This document shows, one piece after another, positions 47,891 to 56,257 of a stretch of 64,000 nt of DNA. How positions within the stretch are numbered: the first letter of the stretch is position 1; the number at the start of each line of letters is the position of its first letter. The stretch covers positions 682,001 through 746,000 of the forward strand of contig JACKHZ010000009.1 in NCBI GenBank assembly GCA_020638735.1, read 5' to 3'. The DNA is from Planctomycetota bacterium. Lineage in GTDB: Bacteria; Planctomycetota; UBA1135; UBA2386. The notes beneath the pieces were generated by a model. It saw nothing but the letters and a program-made list of their open reading frames with translations, was not told the origin of the DNA and searched no databases. The translations under genes and the position numbers were made by a program.

Positions 47891-48735
47891 CCCAGCTCCT
47901 CGGCGATCGCTTGCGGCAGGTCCGATGCGCAGAGCCCGGTCTGACCGAGCCGCTCCGCCACGCGGTCCCCGGCGCGGCCGTGCACGTGGACCGCGAGGCA
48001 CGCAGCGTCGAACGGCGCCATGCCGCTCGCCAGCAGCGCGCCGCACAGCCCGGCCAGCACGTCGCCGGCGCCACCGGTGGCCATGCCCGGGTTGCCGGTG
48101 CGATTGACGAAGCAACGCTCGCCGTCGCCGACCAGCGTGTGGTGGCCCTTCAGCACCACCACGCCACCGAGCCGGCGGCACAACGCGCGCAGCGCCGCCG
48201 GTCGATCGCGCTGGATGGTCGCGGCGTCGGTGCCGAGCAGCCGCGCGGCTTCGCCCGGGTGCGGCGTCGCGACGGTGCGCAACGACGCCTTCGCCGCGGC
48301 GTCGGGCAGCGGCGCCGACACGTTGAGCGCGTCGGCGTCGAGCACCACCGGCACGTCGGCGGCGGCGGCCAGCGGCAGCAGCGCGCGCAGCAGCAGCCGC
48401 GTCACCGCGCTGTCGCCGAGCCCCGGCCCGACCACCACCGCGTCCGCATCGGCGACGGCGCGCCGCAGCGCCGGCTTGCCGCGGCCGGTCGTCGTCGCCT
48501 CCGGCACCGCCAGCGGCAGCAGCCGCTGCAGCGGCTCGGGCAGCGCGACACGCACCAGCCCCGCGCCGCCGCGCAGCGCCGCGCGCGCGCACAACACCGA
48601 CGCGCCGAGCATCGTCGCGCTCCCGGCGACCACCAGCACCGTACCGAAGGTGCCCTTGTGCGCCTCCGGCGCGCGCTTGGGCAGCCGCGGCACCGCGCGC
48701 ACCGCCCGCATCACGCTGTTCGACTTGCTGGTCAT
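47887..48735 (-). CDS. nnrD: ADP-dependent (S)-NAD(P)H-hydrate dehydratase
   Basis: A 282-residue ribokinase-like enzyme that repairs hydrated NAD(P)H, using ADP. Family features: HKGTFGTVLVVAGS, GASVLCARAALRGGAGLVRV, VVVGPGLG, LDADALN, TPHPGEAARLLG, VVLKGHHTLV and NPGMATGGAGDVLAGL, where the last Asp is catalytic. It is the stand-alone dehydratase; the NnrE epimerase domain that is often fused to the N-terminus is absent and not nearby. It leads the operon with the helical-repeat and YdjY proteins. Confidence 0.93.
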   Translation of the reverse strand: MTSKSNSVMRAVRAVPRLPKRAPEAHKGTFGTVLVVAGSATMLGASVLCARAALRGGAGLVRVALPEPLQRLLPLAVPEATTTGRGKPALRRAVADADAVVVGPGLGDSAVTRLLLRALLPLAAAADVPVVLDADALNVSAPLPDAAAKASLRTVATPHPGEAARLLGTDAATIQRDRPAALRALCRRLGGVVVLKGHHTLVGDGERCFVNRTGNPGMATGGAGDVLAGLCGALLASGMAPFDAACLAVHVHGRAGDRVAERLGQTGLCASDLPQAIAEELG

Positions 48736-48849
48736 CTCGACTCCTGCGCCGCCACCGGCGAGGTGGCGGCTCCAACGGCGGCGAGGCGGCGCCGGTTCGC
48801 CCGGCGTGCAGGTCGAAGTCGAGGCGGCACGGCGATCACGCCGCGGATG

Positions 48850-49053
48850 CTACCGCTTCGACTTGCCTTGCGACCCGCCTTCCTGCTGCGGCGTCGGCGC
48901 GGGCGTCGGCGGCGGCTTGCGCTTCAGCTCGACCTTGGTGCGCAGCGGCTCGACTTCACGACCGAACGGTCTGGCCGCGACCGTGACGGTGACGTCGAAC
49001 ACCTCCTGCCCCGGCCACATCTTCGCTCCAACTGGAGCGTAGAGGTCGGTGCT
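48850..49053 (-). other. In-frame coding-like continuation beyond the TGA of the gene at 49054
   Basis: After the TGA at 49054-49056 the same frame runs 67 codons to TAG: it begins STDLYAPVGAKMWPG, continues through the strand-like EVFDVTVTVAARPFGREVEP and RTKVELKRK, and ends in a Pro/Gln/Gly-rich tail. Third codon positions are mostly G or C, as in real genes here. It is either the true C-terminus of the upstream protein (lost or recoded stop) or a 56-residue gene starting at ATG 49020; the first fits better because no ribosome-binding site precedes that ATG. Confidence 0.6.
49024..49039 (-). other. Hairpin downstream of the in-frame TGA with SECIS-like geometry
   Basis: CGCTCC pairs with GGAGCG around an AGTT loop; a further 3 bp (TCT with AGA) lie below an A/A mismatch. 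The loop begins 20 bases after the TGA and has GT at its second and third positions. Bacterial selenocysteine insertion elements typically have a stem-loop just after UGA with G/U in the apical loop at roughly this distance. GC-rich DNA makes chance hairpins common, so this is only suggestive. Confidence 0.35.
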
Positions 49054-49713
49054 TCAACAGCGATGGTCGAGCATCTGCTCGGCGCTCGAACCGTCGTCGT
49101 AGTGCACCGTCAGCTTCGCCACGACGTCGCGGCCGTAACACTCGTAGCGCAGCAGCGTCGGCACCACGCCGGGATACTCGGTGCCGATGGCGGTGTGGAA
49201 CAGCACGTCGTCGCGTGCCTGGCCGAGCCGGTTGTTGACGGTGCCGAGCACCACCTTCAGCGGGCCGCCGATGTGGTAGACGCCGGCCTGCTCGGGCGTC
49301 TTGCCGCCGGTCGGGAACAGCGCGCCCTGCAGCATGCCCTGGTACTTCGACTTGAGGCACGTCTTCCACGAGCTGACGAAGAACCCGTCGTGCGACCACT
49401 CGACCGCCTTCGCGGCCTGCGACCCCTTCTCACCGGGCTCGGTGAGGTCGCCGTTGCGGTTGATGTCGCAGTAGACGTCGTCGCCGTCGACGACCATCCA
49501 GACGACCGGTTTCACCTCGTCGAGGCCGTAGATCAGCTTGTAGAACTTCTGCTTCGCGGCCGTGAACTCCGGCAGCTTCAACGCGACCTTCGAGGCGGTC
49601 GTGGTCTTGCCGTCGTCCTGCGGCGCGGGCTTCGACGCGGCTTGCTGACCGGCGGCGAACGCTGCGAGCAGCAGCGCTGGCACCAGGCCGAGCGATCGTG
49701 CGATGCGAATCAT
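49054..49713 (-). CDS. Exported protein of unknown function (possibly longer through an in-frame TGA)
   Basis: As annotated, 219 residues with a signal peptide (LGLVPALLLAAFAAGQ). A Ca2+-binding-like loop, VDGDDVYCDINRNGDLTEPGE in part, lies near residue 75 and is common in planctomycete exported proteins. The rest is a beta-rich domain (PLKVVLGTVNNRLG, DVVAKLTVHYDDGSSAE). The frame meets TGA after MLDHRC, yet continues as coding-like sequence to 48850, which would give 287 residues. The ATG at 49713 begins the signal peptide; an earlier in-frame start (49776) adds unlikely residues. No family is recognised. Confidence 0.65.
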   Translation of the reverse strand: MIRIARSLGLVPALLLAAFAAGQQAASKPAPQDDGKTTTASKVALKLPEFTAAKQKFYKLIYGLDEVKPVVWMVVDGDDVYCDINRNGDLTEPGEKGSQAAKAVEWSHDGFFVSSWKTCLKSKYQGMLQGALFPTGGKTPEQAGVYHIGGPLKVVLGTVNNRLGQARDDVLFHTAIGTEYPGVVPTLLRYECYGRDVVAKLTVHYDDGSSAEQMLDHRC

Positions 49714-49827
49714 GTGGAGGGGTCCCGGGGTCGTGGGCAGTCGCGCCGACGCTACCTGCGGCCGCCGGGACGACAAGGCCCGGAGGTGCCCCGGATGCGC
49801 AACAGCCTCGTCCCGGCCCGACCGACC

Positions 49828-50898
49828 TCAGACGGGCAACACCGCCGCGAGATCGACTGCGCAGCGCACTTCGCCGACCTCGAGCTTCTGCGTGTTGCGC
49901 ACCACCGGCCGGGCGAAGGGCAGCAGCGGCGCCGGCAACCGGTCGACATCGAGCGCGCCGAGGGCGCACAGCGCCTGCACGATCACCGGCTGGTAGCCGC
50001 GCTCGGCGCCGTCGTCGATCTTGATCGTGATGCCGAGCGCGCCCGGCCAGCGAGCACGCCGGGGGTCGGGCGCCAGCGCCACCGCGTAGACGCCTTCGGC
50101 GCCGTTCTTGGCGAAGCTCCGTCCCGGCCAGCAGCGCACCAGCGCGGTGCAGAGCCGGTCGCGACCGGCGAGGTGTTCGGGCGCCTTGCCGACCGCATCG
50201 AGGATGGTGCGACAGGCCGCGACCCGCGCGGGTGCCTGGTCGGTCGGGTTCGCCAGGCGGGCGAACGCCGCGGCCAACGACGCCAGCGGCAGCACGAACG
50301 TCGGCGCGCCGCAGCCATCGAGCCCGGTCGGCAGCGGCCCCGGCAGCCCGGCCATCGCCGCGACGGCGGCGTTGACCTCACGCTGCCCGGCCGACGACGG
50401 ATCGAGGTAGCGCTCCAGCGGATCGCCGAGCGCCTTGGCCAGGTGCAGGAAGCCGGTGTGCTTGCCGCTGCAGTTGTTGTGCACCTTGCCGGGCCGCTCG
50501 CCGCGGCGCAGCAGCTCGAGCCGCGCGTCCTGCGCGAACGGCGCGTGCGGGCCGCAGCCGAGCTGCGCCTCGTCGAGCCCGCCGCGCGCCAGGAACGACC
50601 GCACCGCGGCGGTGTGCCGCGGGGTGCCGTCGTGGCTGGCGCACATCACGGCGAGCTCTTCGACGGGCATGCCGAGCTGCTCGTGCAGGCCGCGCTCGAG
50701 CAGCGGCAACGCCTGCAGCGGCTTGACCGCCGAACGCGCGAACACCGGTCGGACGACGTCGCCGACCGCCAGCACCAGCTCGCCGTCGTGCACCACCGCG
50801 AGCGCGCCGCGGTGCCACGACTCGACGTCGCCGCTGCGCGTCACCTCTGCCAGCACGGGGTTCGGGGCGGCGGGAGCTGCGGCCGGAGGCGGTTGCAC
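49828..50898 (-). CDS. L-asparaginase, Rhizobium etli type (asparaginase II family)
   Basis: A 356-residue cytoplasmic amidohydrolase of the family that includes R. etli inducible asparaginase. The nucleophile pair is SAVK (Ser56, Lys59) in RSAVKPLQALPLLE. A metal site is formed by Cys143 and Lys146 in NNCSGKHTGF and Cys196 in DGCGAP; these spacings match those of the R. etli enzyme. CASHDGT and GITIKIDDG are also family features. It would turn asparagine into aspartate and ammonia. The GTG start at 50898 precedes a Pro/Ala-rich stretch; it lies back to back with the BFN gene, 50 bases away. Confidence 0.88.
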   Translation of the reverse strand: MQPPPAAAPAAPNPVLAEVTRSGDVESWHRGALAVVHDGELVLAVGDVVRPVFARSAVKPLQALPLLERGLHEQLGMPVEELAVMCASHDGTPRHTAAVRSFLARGGLDEAQLGCGPHAPFAQDARLELLRRGERPGKVHNNCSGKHTGFLHLAKALGDPLERYLDPSSAGQREVNAAVAAMAGLPGPLPTGLDGCGAPTFVLPLASLAAAFARLANPTDQAPARVAACRTILDAVGKAPEHLAGRDRLCTALVRCWPGRSFAKNGAEGVYAVALAPDPRRARWPGALGITIKIDDGAERGYQPVIVQALCALGALDVDRLPAPLLPFARPVVRNTQKLEVGEVRCAVDLAAVLPV

Positions 50899-50948
50899 GC
50901 GAACGGTTATAGCCCGCCACCGGGGCCCCGGTATAACTGCCGGGCCTC

Positions 50949-51371
50949 ATGGACCTGGTCGAAGTCGAGCTGTCGCGCGTGGTGATCCACCAGAAGGGGG
51001 ATCAGCAGTTCATCCACCTGCGCGAGCGGCACGGCATGCGCGGCTTCCCGATCGTCATCGGCTACAACGAGGTCGAGGAGATCAACCGCAAGCTGCACGG
51101 GGTGCAGCCGCCGCGCCCGCTGACCCACGACCTGGTCGGCCGCATCCTGCTGAGCCTCGGCTACCGGCTGCATCGGGTCGTCATCAGCGAGCTGCGCGAA
51201 GGCACGTTCTACGCGACGCTGCAGCTGGTGCCGCGCGACAAGGGCACGTCGATCGACGGCAGCGAACGCACGGTCGACTGCCGACCGTCCGACGCGATCG
51301 CGCTGGCGGTGCAGACCGGCGCGCCGATCCTCGTCGCCCGCGACGTGTTCGAAGCCGTCGCCGCGGATTGA
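50949..51371 (+). CDS. Bifunctional nuclease (BFN/DUF151) domain protein
   Basis: A 140-residue protein that is mostly one BFN domain: VELSRVVIHQKGDQQFIHLRE, GFPIVIGYNEVEEINRKL, RPLTHDLVGRILLSLGYRL, TFYATLQLVPRD and the C-terminal DCRPSDAIALAVQTGAPILVA. In plants this family has nuclease activity; in bacteria its role is unclear. Length is typical. It is transcribed away from the asparaginase gene, and a tRNA-Ser gene follows 72 bases later. No partner gene hints at function. Confidence 0.92.
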   Translation: MDLVEVELSRVVIHQKGDQQFIHLRERHGMRGFPIVIGYNEVEEINRKLHGVQPPRPLTHDLVGRILLSLGYRLHRVVISELREGTFYATLQLVPRDKGTSIDGSERTVDCRPSDAIALAVQTGAPILVARDVFEAVAAD

Positions 51372-51443
51372 CCCGGCGATTGACCGCGCGGCGGCACGAC
51401 GGCTAGCGTGCGCGCACGGCGGGCCGCGAGGTCCGACCGACAT

Positions 51444-51533
51444 GGTGGGATGGCCGAGCGGCTGAAGGCACCGGTTTTGAAAACCGACGAGGGGTCACAC
51501 CCTCCGGGGGTTCGAATCCCTCTCCCACCGCCA
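51444..51533 (+). tRNA. tRNA-Ser (anticodon TGA)
   Basis: A 90-base class II tRNA with encoded CCA. Acceptor GGTGGGA pairs with TCCCACC; the anticodon loop TTTGAAA has TGA at 51478-51480, reading TCA codons; a long variable arm (ACGAGGGGTCACACCCTCCG) precedes the T-arm GGGGGTTCGAATCCCTC. The long variable arm confirms serine. Confidence 0.95.
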
Positions 51534-51748
51534 CATCGCCAGGCGACACGGGTCGACGGCTGGCCGAGGCTGGCGCCCCCCATGACTTCCGTCATCCCGA
51601 TACGGGGGAGAGGGGGCGCCGCCTGCGCAGAGGTCGATCGAAGGGTGGTGCCAGGATTTCACCACCGCACATACCACCATCGCAGCCTCAACGAGCGATG
51701 GCGACCGACTCCACGCAGGCGACGACACCCCATGTGTGATGCACGGCC

Positions 51749-52525
51749 TCAGGCCGGATTCGCGAGCCGTCGCGCGAGCGCGCCGGCGTACTGCTGGTCC
51801 CAGAAGGCCGCGACGAGATCGAGCGCCGCGCGCAGGCCGCGTCGCAGCCCCTCGATGTCGGCCGCCTTCGACGCCGATGCAGCGGCCAGCGCGCGCAGTT
51901 CGTCCAGGTCCCGCCCGCCGAGCAGCGACGGCAATTCGAAGTAGACCGCGTCGGCGCGGTGCAGCGAGCCGAGCTGCTGCAGCCCGATCGCCAGTTGGTC
52001 GCCGATCCGGCCGGCGACGGCCAGCACGCCCAGCAACGCGCCGATCGACTCGACCAGCGGCGCCTCGCGCACCAGCTGTAGCAGCGCGGTGCGCCAGCGC
52101 TGCGCGGCCGGCTGCGGCCGCTGCATCTTCCACGGCTCGACGTCGAGCGCGCCGCACAGCCGGCGGAACAGTTCGGGACGCGAGACCGCGCGCAGCGGCG
52201 CGGCGGCGATGCCGGCGCGGGCGAGCGCGGCCTCGTCGTCGGCGTCGAGCAGGCCGTGCGCGGCGGCGAGTTGCCGCAGCAGCGCGCCGCGGTGGGCCGG
52301 CGACGGCAGGCGTTCCAGCAGCGCCATCGTGAACCGCAGCTCCCAGGCGGCGAAGCCGGCGTAGTCGCTGACCAGCTGCCGCGCGACCCGCTCCTGGTCG
52401 TGGAACGCCGCGCCGGCGAAGCGCCCCAGGAAGGCGTGCCGCGCGGCCTGGTGCTGCTGCGCCTCGGCGAGCAGGGCGCGCACTGCGGCCACCGGCGGTT
52501 CTGGTCTGGTCAGGAGCTGCGTCAT
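51749..52525 (-). CDS. TenA/PqqC/haem oxygenase-fold protein
   Basis: A 258-residue all-helical protein. The pattern AAFHDQERVARQLVSDYAGFAAWELRF, then PAHRGALLRQLAAAHGLLDADDE and a later AVYFELPSLLGG suggests the haem-oxygenase-like fold of PqqC, TenA and iron-containing redox enzymes. Conserved Glu and His residues are spaced as in diiron members, but I cannot be sure that all ligands are kept. Substrate unknown. The start at 52525 (MTQLLTRP) is preferred over 52564. It stands alone, convergent with the tRNA-Ser side. Confidence 0.55.
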   Translation of the reverse strand: MTQLLTRPEPPVAAVRALLAEAQQHQAARHAFLGRFAGAAFHDQERVARQLVSDYAGFAAWELRFTMALLERLPSPAHRGALLRQLAAAHGLLDADDEAALARAGIAAAPLRAVSRPELFRRLCGALDVEPWKMQRPQPAAQRWRTALLQLVREAPLVESIGALLGVLAVAGRIGDQLAIGLQQLGSLHRADAVYFELPSLLGGRDLDELRALAAASASKAADIEGLRRGLRAALDLVAAFWDQQYAGALARRLANPA

Positions 52526-52856
52526 GGTGCCTTGCGGGCGGATCGAGCCTGGGCGGCCACGCATCCCGTGTACGCGAGGCCCTTAGCAGCGAGCCCGCGC
52601 GCTGCTCGGTCCGCCGCACACAAATCCTTGTCGTCGCAAGAGATGAGGTCCTTGCCCATACAGCGGAGAAATGTCGTCCGGGCACCCGCCGGAGCACGGA
52701 ACAGCCCTCGACATCGGGGCTGTCGTGATCCCGGAACGGGACCAGGGGTCCTGCGGGAGGCCTCATCCGGGCCGTCCTGCGCAGGTGCCGTCCGATACCG
52801 CCACACCTGGCCAGAAACACCTTCTGTGCCGGGATTTGCACCCAGACGACGCACCC
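52526..52856. other. Divergent intergenic region
   Basis: These 331 bases separate two divergently transcribed genes and should hold both promoters. A slightly AT-richer stretch lies near 52615-52670. Open frames here have no domain or sensible composition. I see no repeat or RNA element. Confidence 0.5.
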
Positions 52857-53222
52857 GTGAACTACCTCCTCGCCGCGCTGGCCGCCAGCAGCCTGTTCCT
52901 CTCCGTTCCACACGTCGCCAAGGCCGAGCAGGGCCCCAGCGTCACCGCAGCCAAGACGGTAGGCGACCCCAAGATGGCGGTCGGGCCCAACGTCCTGACG
53001 AGCGGCAGCATGGCGACCATCACCTACTCGGACCCGAGCCGCGCCGGGCAGACGATCCTCGTCACGATCGACAACGGCATGCGGCGCACGCCGGAAGTAC
53101 AGACCGTCGAGATCGTGCTGAACGAGAATGGCGTCGGCACGGCCAATTGGCTCGTGCCCGCATGGGATGGCGCCAAGTTCAACGCCGATGGCGTCGCCGA
53201 GGTCTTTCGCCCGATCCTGTAG
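52857..53222 (+). CDS. Small exported protein of unknown function
   Basis: A 121-residue protein from a GTG start, with a signal peptide (VNYLLAALAASSLFLSV, cut near AKA). The mature part is an immunoglobulin-like beta-sandwich by pattern: GSMATITYSDPSRAGQTILVTIDNG, VQTVEIVLNENGVGTANWLVP, AWDGAKFNADG. The last part recalls small secreted IPT/TIG-like domains of planctomycetes. A longer ATG frame exists from 52671 but its first 62 residues look non-coding. No neighbour explains it. Confidence 0.6.
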   Translation: MNYLLAALAASSLFLSVPHVAKAEQGPSVTAAKTVGDPKMAVGPNVLTSGSMATITYSDPSRAGQTILVTIDNGMRRTPEVQTVEIVLNENGVGTANWLVPAWDGAKFNADGVAEVFRPIL

Positions 53223-53237
53223 CCAGAGTGCTCGCGG

Positions 53238-54140
53238 CTACTCCAGCAGCTGGCGTAGCTTGGCGCAACAGACGTCGTTTTGCTCGAGCAGCGACGGCGT
53301 CAGCATCGGGCGCACCGCCAACAACGCGGTCACACCGTAGCGGAGTTGCGCAGCGAGGCCGCTCAATGCCTCGTGGCGTGCCTCTTCGTCGGCGCCCCGG
53401 TCCAGGACGTCCGCGATGAGTTCGTCGAGTGACGCATCGAAACGCCGATGGATGAACCTCGGCTGCTGCAGTAGCAGGGCGCGCAACTCGGCTCGCACGG
53501 CGTCGGCGTGACCGCGCAGCTCTGGAGGCCCACCGTCCAGCACCCGGATCACCCTCAACACCTCGACGACGTTGAGGGTCACCGTGCCCTGAGCCACGGA
53601 ACGCGCTGCCTCGTCAGCCCCTTCGTCCATCAGGATCTGCGCGGCATTCGGGATCAGCAGGTTCTGCGTCGTGTTGCGCAGGAAGTAACCGGTCGTCGCC
53701 GCCGCCACCGTCACCAGCGCGGCCGCAGCGAGGAACTTGGGCGCCAGCATGACCGCCGCGGCCGCCGCGACGTAGCGCCGGAATCGGCCCGCCAACACCG
53801 GTGCCGGCACGCCCGACCCGCCGGTCGGCTCGTGCGGCCCGACGCGCTCCGGCCCAGCGGCGGACCGCGCCACATCCCCGCGGCCGTCATCGCGCAGCTC
53901 GGCCGCGCTGCGCGGATCAGCCATGTCGAGCGCTGCGCGCTGCAGGTCCTCGACCTTCTGCGCGCCGAGCGGCTGCGCCTCGGCCTCGTCCAGCCCGGCC
54001 AGGAGCTGCTCGGCCTCGGACAGTTCGTGCGCCGAAGCAGCACCGGCGCGCTCCAGCTCCGAGCACAGCCGGCTCCAGAACAGGTCCTCGCCGCCGTCGA
54101 GCAGGTCTTCTTCCCGTGGTTCGTCGTTCGATTCGGACAT
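53238..54140 (-). CDS. Membrane protein coupled to an ECF sigma factor (possible anti-sigma-like regulator)
   Basis: A 300-residue protein. The N-terminal 130 residues are acidic and cytoplasmic (EEDLLDGGEDLFWSRLCSELERAG), followed by two adjacent hydrophobic stretches (YVAAAAAVMLAP, FLAAAALVTVAAATTGYFL) that form one or two membrane helices, and a helical extracytoplasmic domain (about 160-300). The ATG overlaps the sigma stop by one base (TGATG), the usual layout for an anti-sigma factor. I see no zinc-finger anti-sigma motif (HxxxCxxC), so the class is unknown and the function is inferred from coupling. Confidence 0.6.
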   Translation of the reverse strand: MSESNDEPREEDLLDGGEDLFWSRLCSELERAGAASAHELSEAEQLLAGLDEAEAQPLGAQKVEDLQRAALDMADPRSAAELRDDGRGDVARSAAGPERVGPHEPTGGSGVPAPVLAGRFRRYVAAAAAVMLAPKFLAAAALVTVAAATTGYFLRNTTQNLLIPNAAQILMDEGADEAARSVAQGTVTLNVVEVLRVIRVLDGGPPELRGHADAVRAELRALLLQQPRFIHRRFDASLDELIADVLDRGADEEARHEALSGLAAQLRYGVTALLAVRPMLTPSLLEQNDVCCAKLRQLLE

Positions 54141-54772
54141 CACAATTCAGCCGGTCTCTCGGCGCCAGGGGCACAACCGCGCTCGGTCAGCAGCTTCTTC
54201 AACGCCTTGCGCGCGGTGGATCGCAATACGTAGACAGAGTTCCTGGTGGTTCGCAAGCTCTGGGCGAGCTGCGCCGCGTCGGCGATCTCGCCGGCGCGCA
54301 GGTCCGCCTCGACGACCGCCCGCTGCTTCCGCGGCAGCTCGGCGATGCACGCGTGCACGGCGGCGAGGTACGCACCCGGCGAACTGCCGGCAGCGACGTC
54401 CGCCATCGCGGCATCCGGCCCGCCGACGACCTGCTCGAGGTCGGGCCGCAGCTGTTCGCGTCGCCTGCGGCGGTCGCGCAACAACTCGAGACCGGCGCTG
54501 CGCAGCTGCACGAAGAACCAGGCGCGCAGCGTGCCGCGCAGCGGATCGTACGCGGCCGCCGAGCGCCAGGCCCGGAAGCTGGCGCGGCTCATCGCGTCGT
54601 CGATCTCGTTGTCGTTCAAGGCTGCTCCGAAGGTCTTGCGCAGTCCGGCGCGGGCTCGTCCGCCATGCTTCTCCAACAGCAACTGCAGACCCCTCCCGTC
54701 CTGCTGCTGGAGCAGGCGAACGATCTCCGCGTCGCCGACATCCGGGGCGGGGGTTGGGTCGCTGGTAGGCAT
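54140..54772 (-). CDS. ECF-type RNA polymerase sigma factor
   Basis: A 210-residue sigma factor. Region 2: IVRLLQQQDGRGLQLLLEKH, DNEIDDAMSRASFRAWRSA, and LRAWFFVQLRSAGLELLRDRRRR; region 4: LPRKQRAVVEADLRAGEIADAAQLAQ, then a recognition helix (TTRNSVYVLRSTARKAL). The ATG at 54772 (MPTSDPT) is preferred to two upstream starts. The stop overlaps the membrane-protein gene (TGATG). Unlike the other two sigma genes in the window, no kinase is attached, so a membrane-bound inhibitor or activator is the more likely control. Confidence 0.83.
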   Translation of the reverse strand: MPTSDPTPAPDVGDAEIVRLLQQQDGRGLQLLLEKHGGRARAGLRKTFGAALNDNEIDDAMSRASFRAWRSAAAYDPLRGTLRAWFFVQLRSAGLELLRDRRRRREQLRPDLEQVVGGPDAAMADVAAGSSPGAYLAAVHACIAELPRKQRAVVEADLRAGEIADAAQLAQSLRTTRNSVYVLRSTARKALKKLLTERGCAPGAERPAEL

Positions 54773-54899
54773 GACCGAGTCCTGGAGGCCGGTCCACATG
54801 CAGTATGCACGCACCTTAGGGAATCCATGCGAATCCGGCGCCAATGGACGCTGCCCCGCAATTGCCTCGGGGCCCTGCGTGCTACAAGCTGTCCCCCGG

Positions 54900-55517
54900 A
54901 TGTTCCTGACCCGTCACTTCGTGTTCGTGCACGTGCCCAAGACCGGGGGCAACTTCGTGCGCGAGATCCTGGAGCGGCACGCGCCGGCCAGCTGGCAGCT
55001 GCAGGCGCTCGAGGCGCACGCCACCTGGCGGGAGATCCCGATGAGCCACCGCGCGCTGCCCCGGCTGGCCTTCGCCCGGAACCCGTTCAGCTGGTACGTG
55101 TCGTGGTTCCACTTCCAGCAGAAGGAAGCGCACTCGGAGTTCTTCCTGCGCATCAGCGACCAAGGCCGGCTCGACTTCCAGGCGACGATGCGCAACGCGC
55201 TGACCGGCGAAGGGCTGCTCTCCCCGGGCTACGGCGCGCTGACGCAGACGCTGTTCGACATGCTCGGCGAAGGCCTCGAAGGCGCCCGGGTCGGCAAGAT
55301 GGAGCAGATGCGCGCAGACATGCTGCGCCTGTTCGGAGAGTGCGTCGAGGTGCCCGCGGCGATGGCCGAGGCGATCCGCGAACTGCCGCCGCAGAACACC
55401 AGCAGCCACCGCCACTACAGCCGCTACTACGACCCCGAGCTGCGCCGCCTGGTGCGCGACAAGGACGCGCCGGTGTTCGACTACTTCGGCTACGAGTGGG
55501 AGGAGCCGCCGGCCTGA
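54900..55517 (+). CDS. Sulfotransferase family 2-like protein
   Basis: A 205-residue protein. FVFVHVPKTGGNFVREIL is the 5'-phosphosulfate loop of membrane-type and heparan-type sulfotransferases, and LAFARNPFSWYVSWFHF gives the 3'-phosphate site (RNPFSWYVS). A later KMEQMRADMLRLF and NTSSHRHYSRYYDPEL resemble the C-terminal part of Sulfotransfer_2 proteins, where RYYDPEL is very common. The acceptor is unknown; a cell-surface glycan is plausible. It is a second sulfotransferase of a different subfamily from the one at 3248. Confidence 0.8.
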   Translation: MFLTRHFVFVHVPKTGGNFVREILERHAPASWQLQALEAHATWREIPMSHRALPRLAFARNPFSWYVSWFHFQQKEAHSEFFLRISDQGRLDFQATMRNALTGEGLLSPGYGALTQTLFDMLGEGLEGARVGKMEQMRADMLRLFGECVEVPAAMAEAIRELPPQNTSSHRHYSRYYDPELRRLVRDKDAPVFDYFGYEWEEPPA

Positions 55518-55601
55518 GCGACGAATCGACACCGGCCGCAAGGACTCGCGAAGATCCGTGTTGCGCGCGTTGGCCCGGCCGGCTTTACTGCTCGCGCCGC
55601 C

Positions 55602-55693
<92 letters not shown>

Positions 55694-55731
55694 GCTTTCC
55701 CTGTGGAACTGGAGGCCTCCACGAGGCCAGC

Positions 55732-56250
55732 ATGCCCTTGATGACGCGCGCGACGCCTGGCCCCGAACGCCGCCCGCGGCCGCTCACGCGGGCGTGCGCC
55801 GCGCGGTTGGCCTGCGCCGCGGTGACCTTTGCCGCGATGCCGGCCACTGGCTGCGCAGGGCCGCAGCTGCACATCGACAACCCGGGACGTGACGACCTGT
55901 TCGTCGATGGCACCGCGATGCCGGCGATCGAGCACGGCACGCTGGGCTTCCGCTACTACGGCACCGTGCGCTGGCGCGCGCTGCCGCGCGACGACGGCGA
56001 GGGCGTGCCGCGCTTCGACCGGCTCGCCGCCAGCGGCGAGATCGAGGTCGAAGCGCCGGTCAGCCCGTGGCTGTTCCCGCTCGACTTCCCGCTCGAGCTG
56101 GTGCACCGGCTGTTCGTCGGGCAGCGCGACCAATTCCTGACCGTCGAGCTTCCCGAAGCCCCGGCCAGCGATGGCGCGGGGCTCGACATTCCCCCGGACC
56201 AGCTCGGCGCCTTGCGGCAACGTGCCGAGGCTGCGCGCACCGCGCGTTGA
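55732..56250 (+). CDS. Putative lipoprotein of unknown function
   Basis: A 172-residue protein. The hydrophobic stretch ARLACAAVTFAAMPATGCAG ends in a lipobox-like ATGC, so it is probably exported and lipidated. The mature part contains LHIDNPGRDDLFVDGTAMP, then RYYGTVRWRALPRDDGEGVPRF in part and LFPLDFPLELVHRLF; this resembles a small periplasmic beta-domain but no named family. The start may be ATG 55741. It lies 7 bases before murD and may share its transcript. Confidence 0.6.
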   Translation: MPLMTRATPGPERRPRPLTRACAARLACAAVTFAAMPATGCAGPQLHIDNPGRDDLFVDGTAMPAIEHGTLGFRYYGTVRWRALPRDDGEGVPRFDRLAASGEIEVEAPVSPWLFPLDFPLELVHRLFVGQRDQFLTVELPEAPASDGAGLDIPPDQLGALRQRAEAARTAR

Positions 56251-56257
56251 CCCGTCC

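Noticed and set aside
52671..52856. N-terminal extension of the small exported protein at 52857
   Set aside because: The extra 62 residues are His/Pro/Arg-rich without pattern and would place the signal peptide inside the protein.
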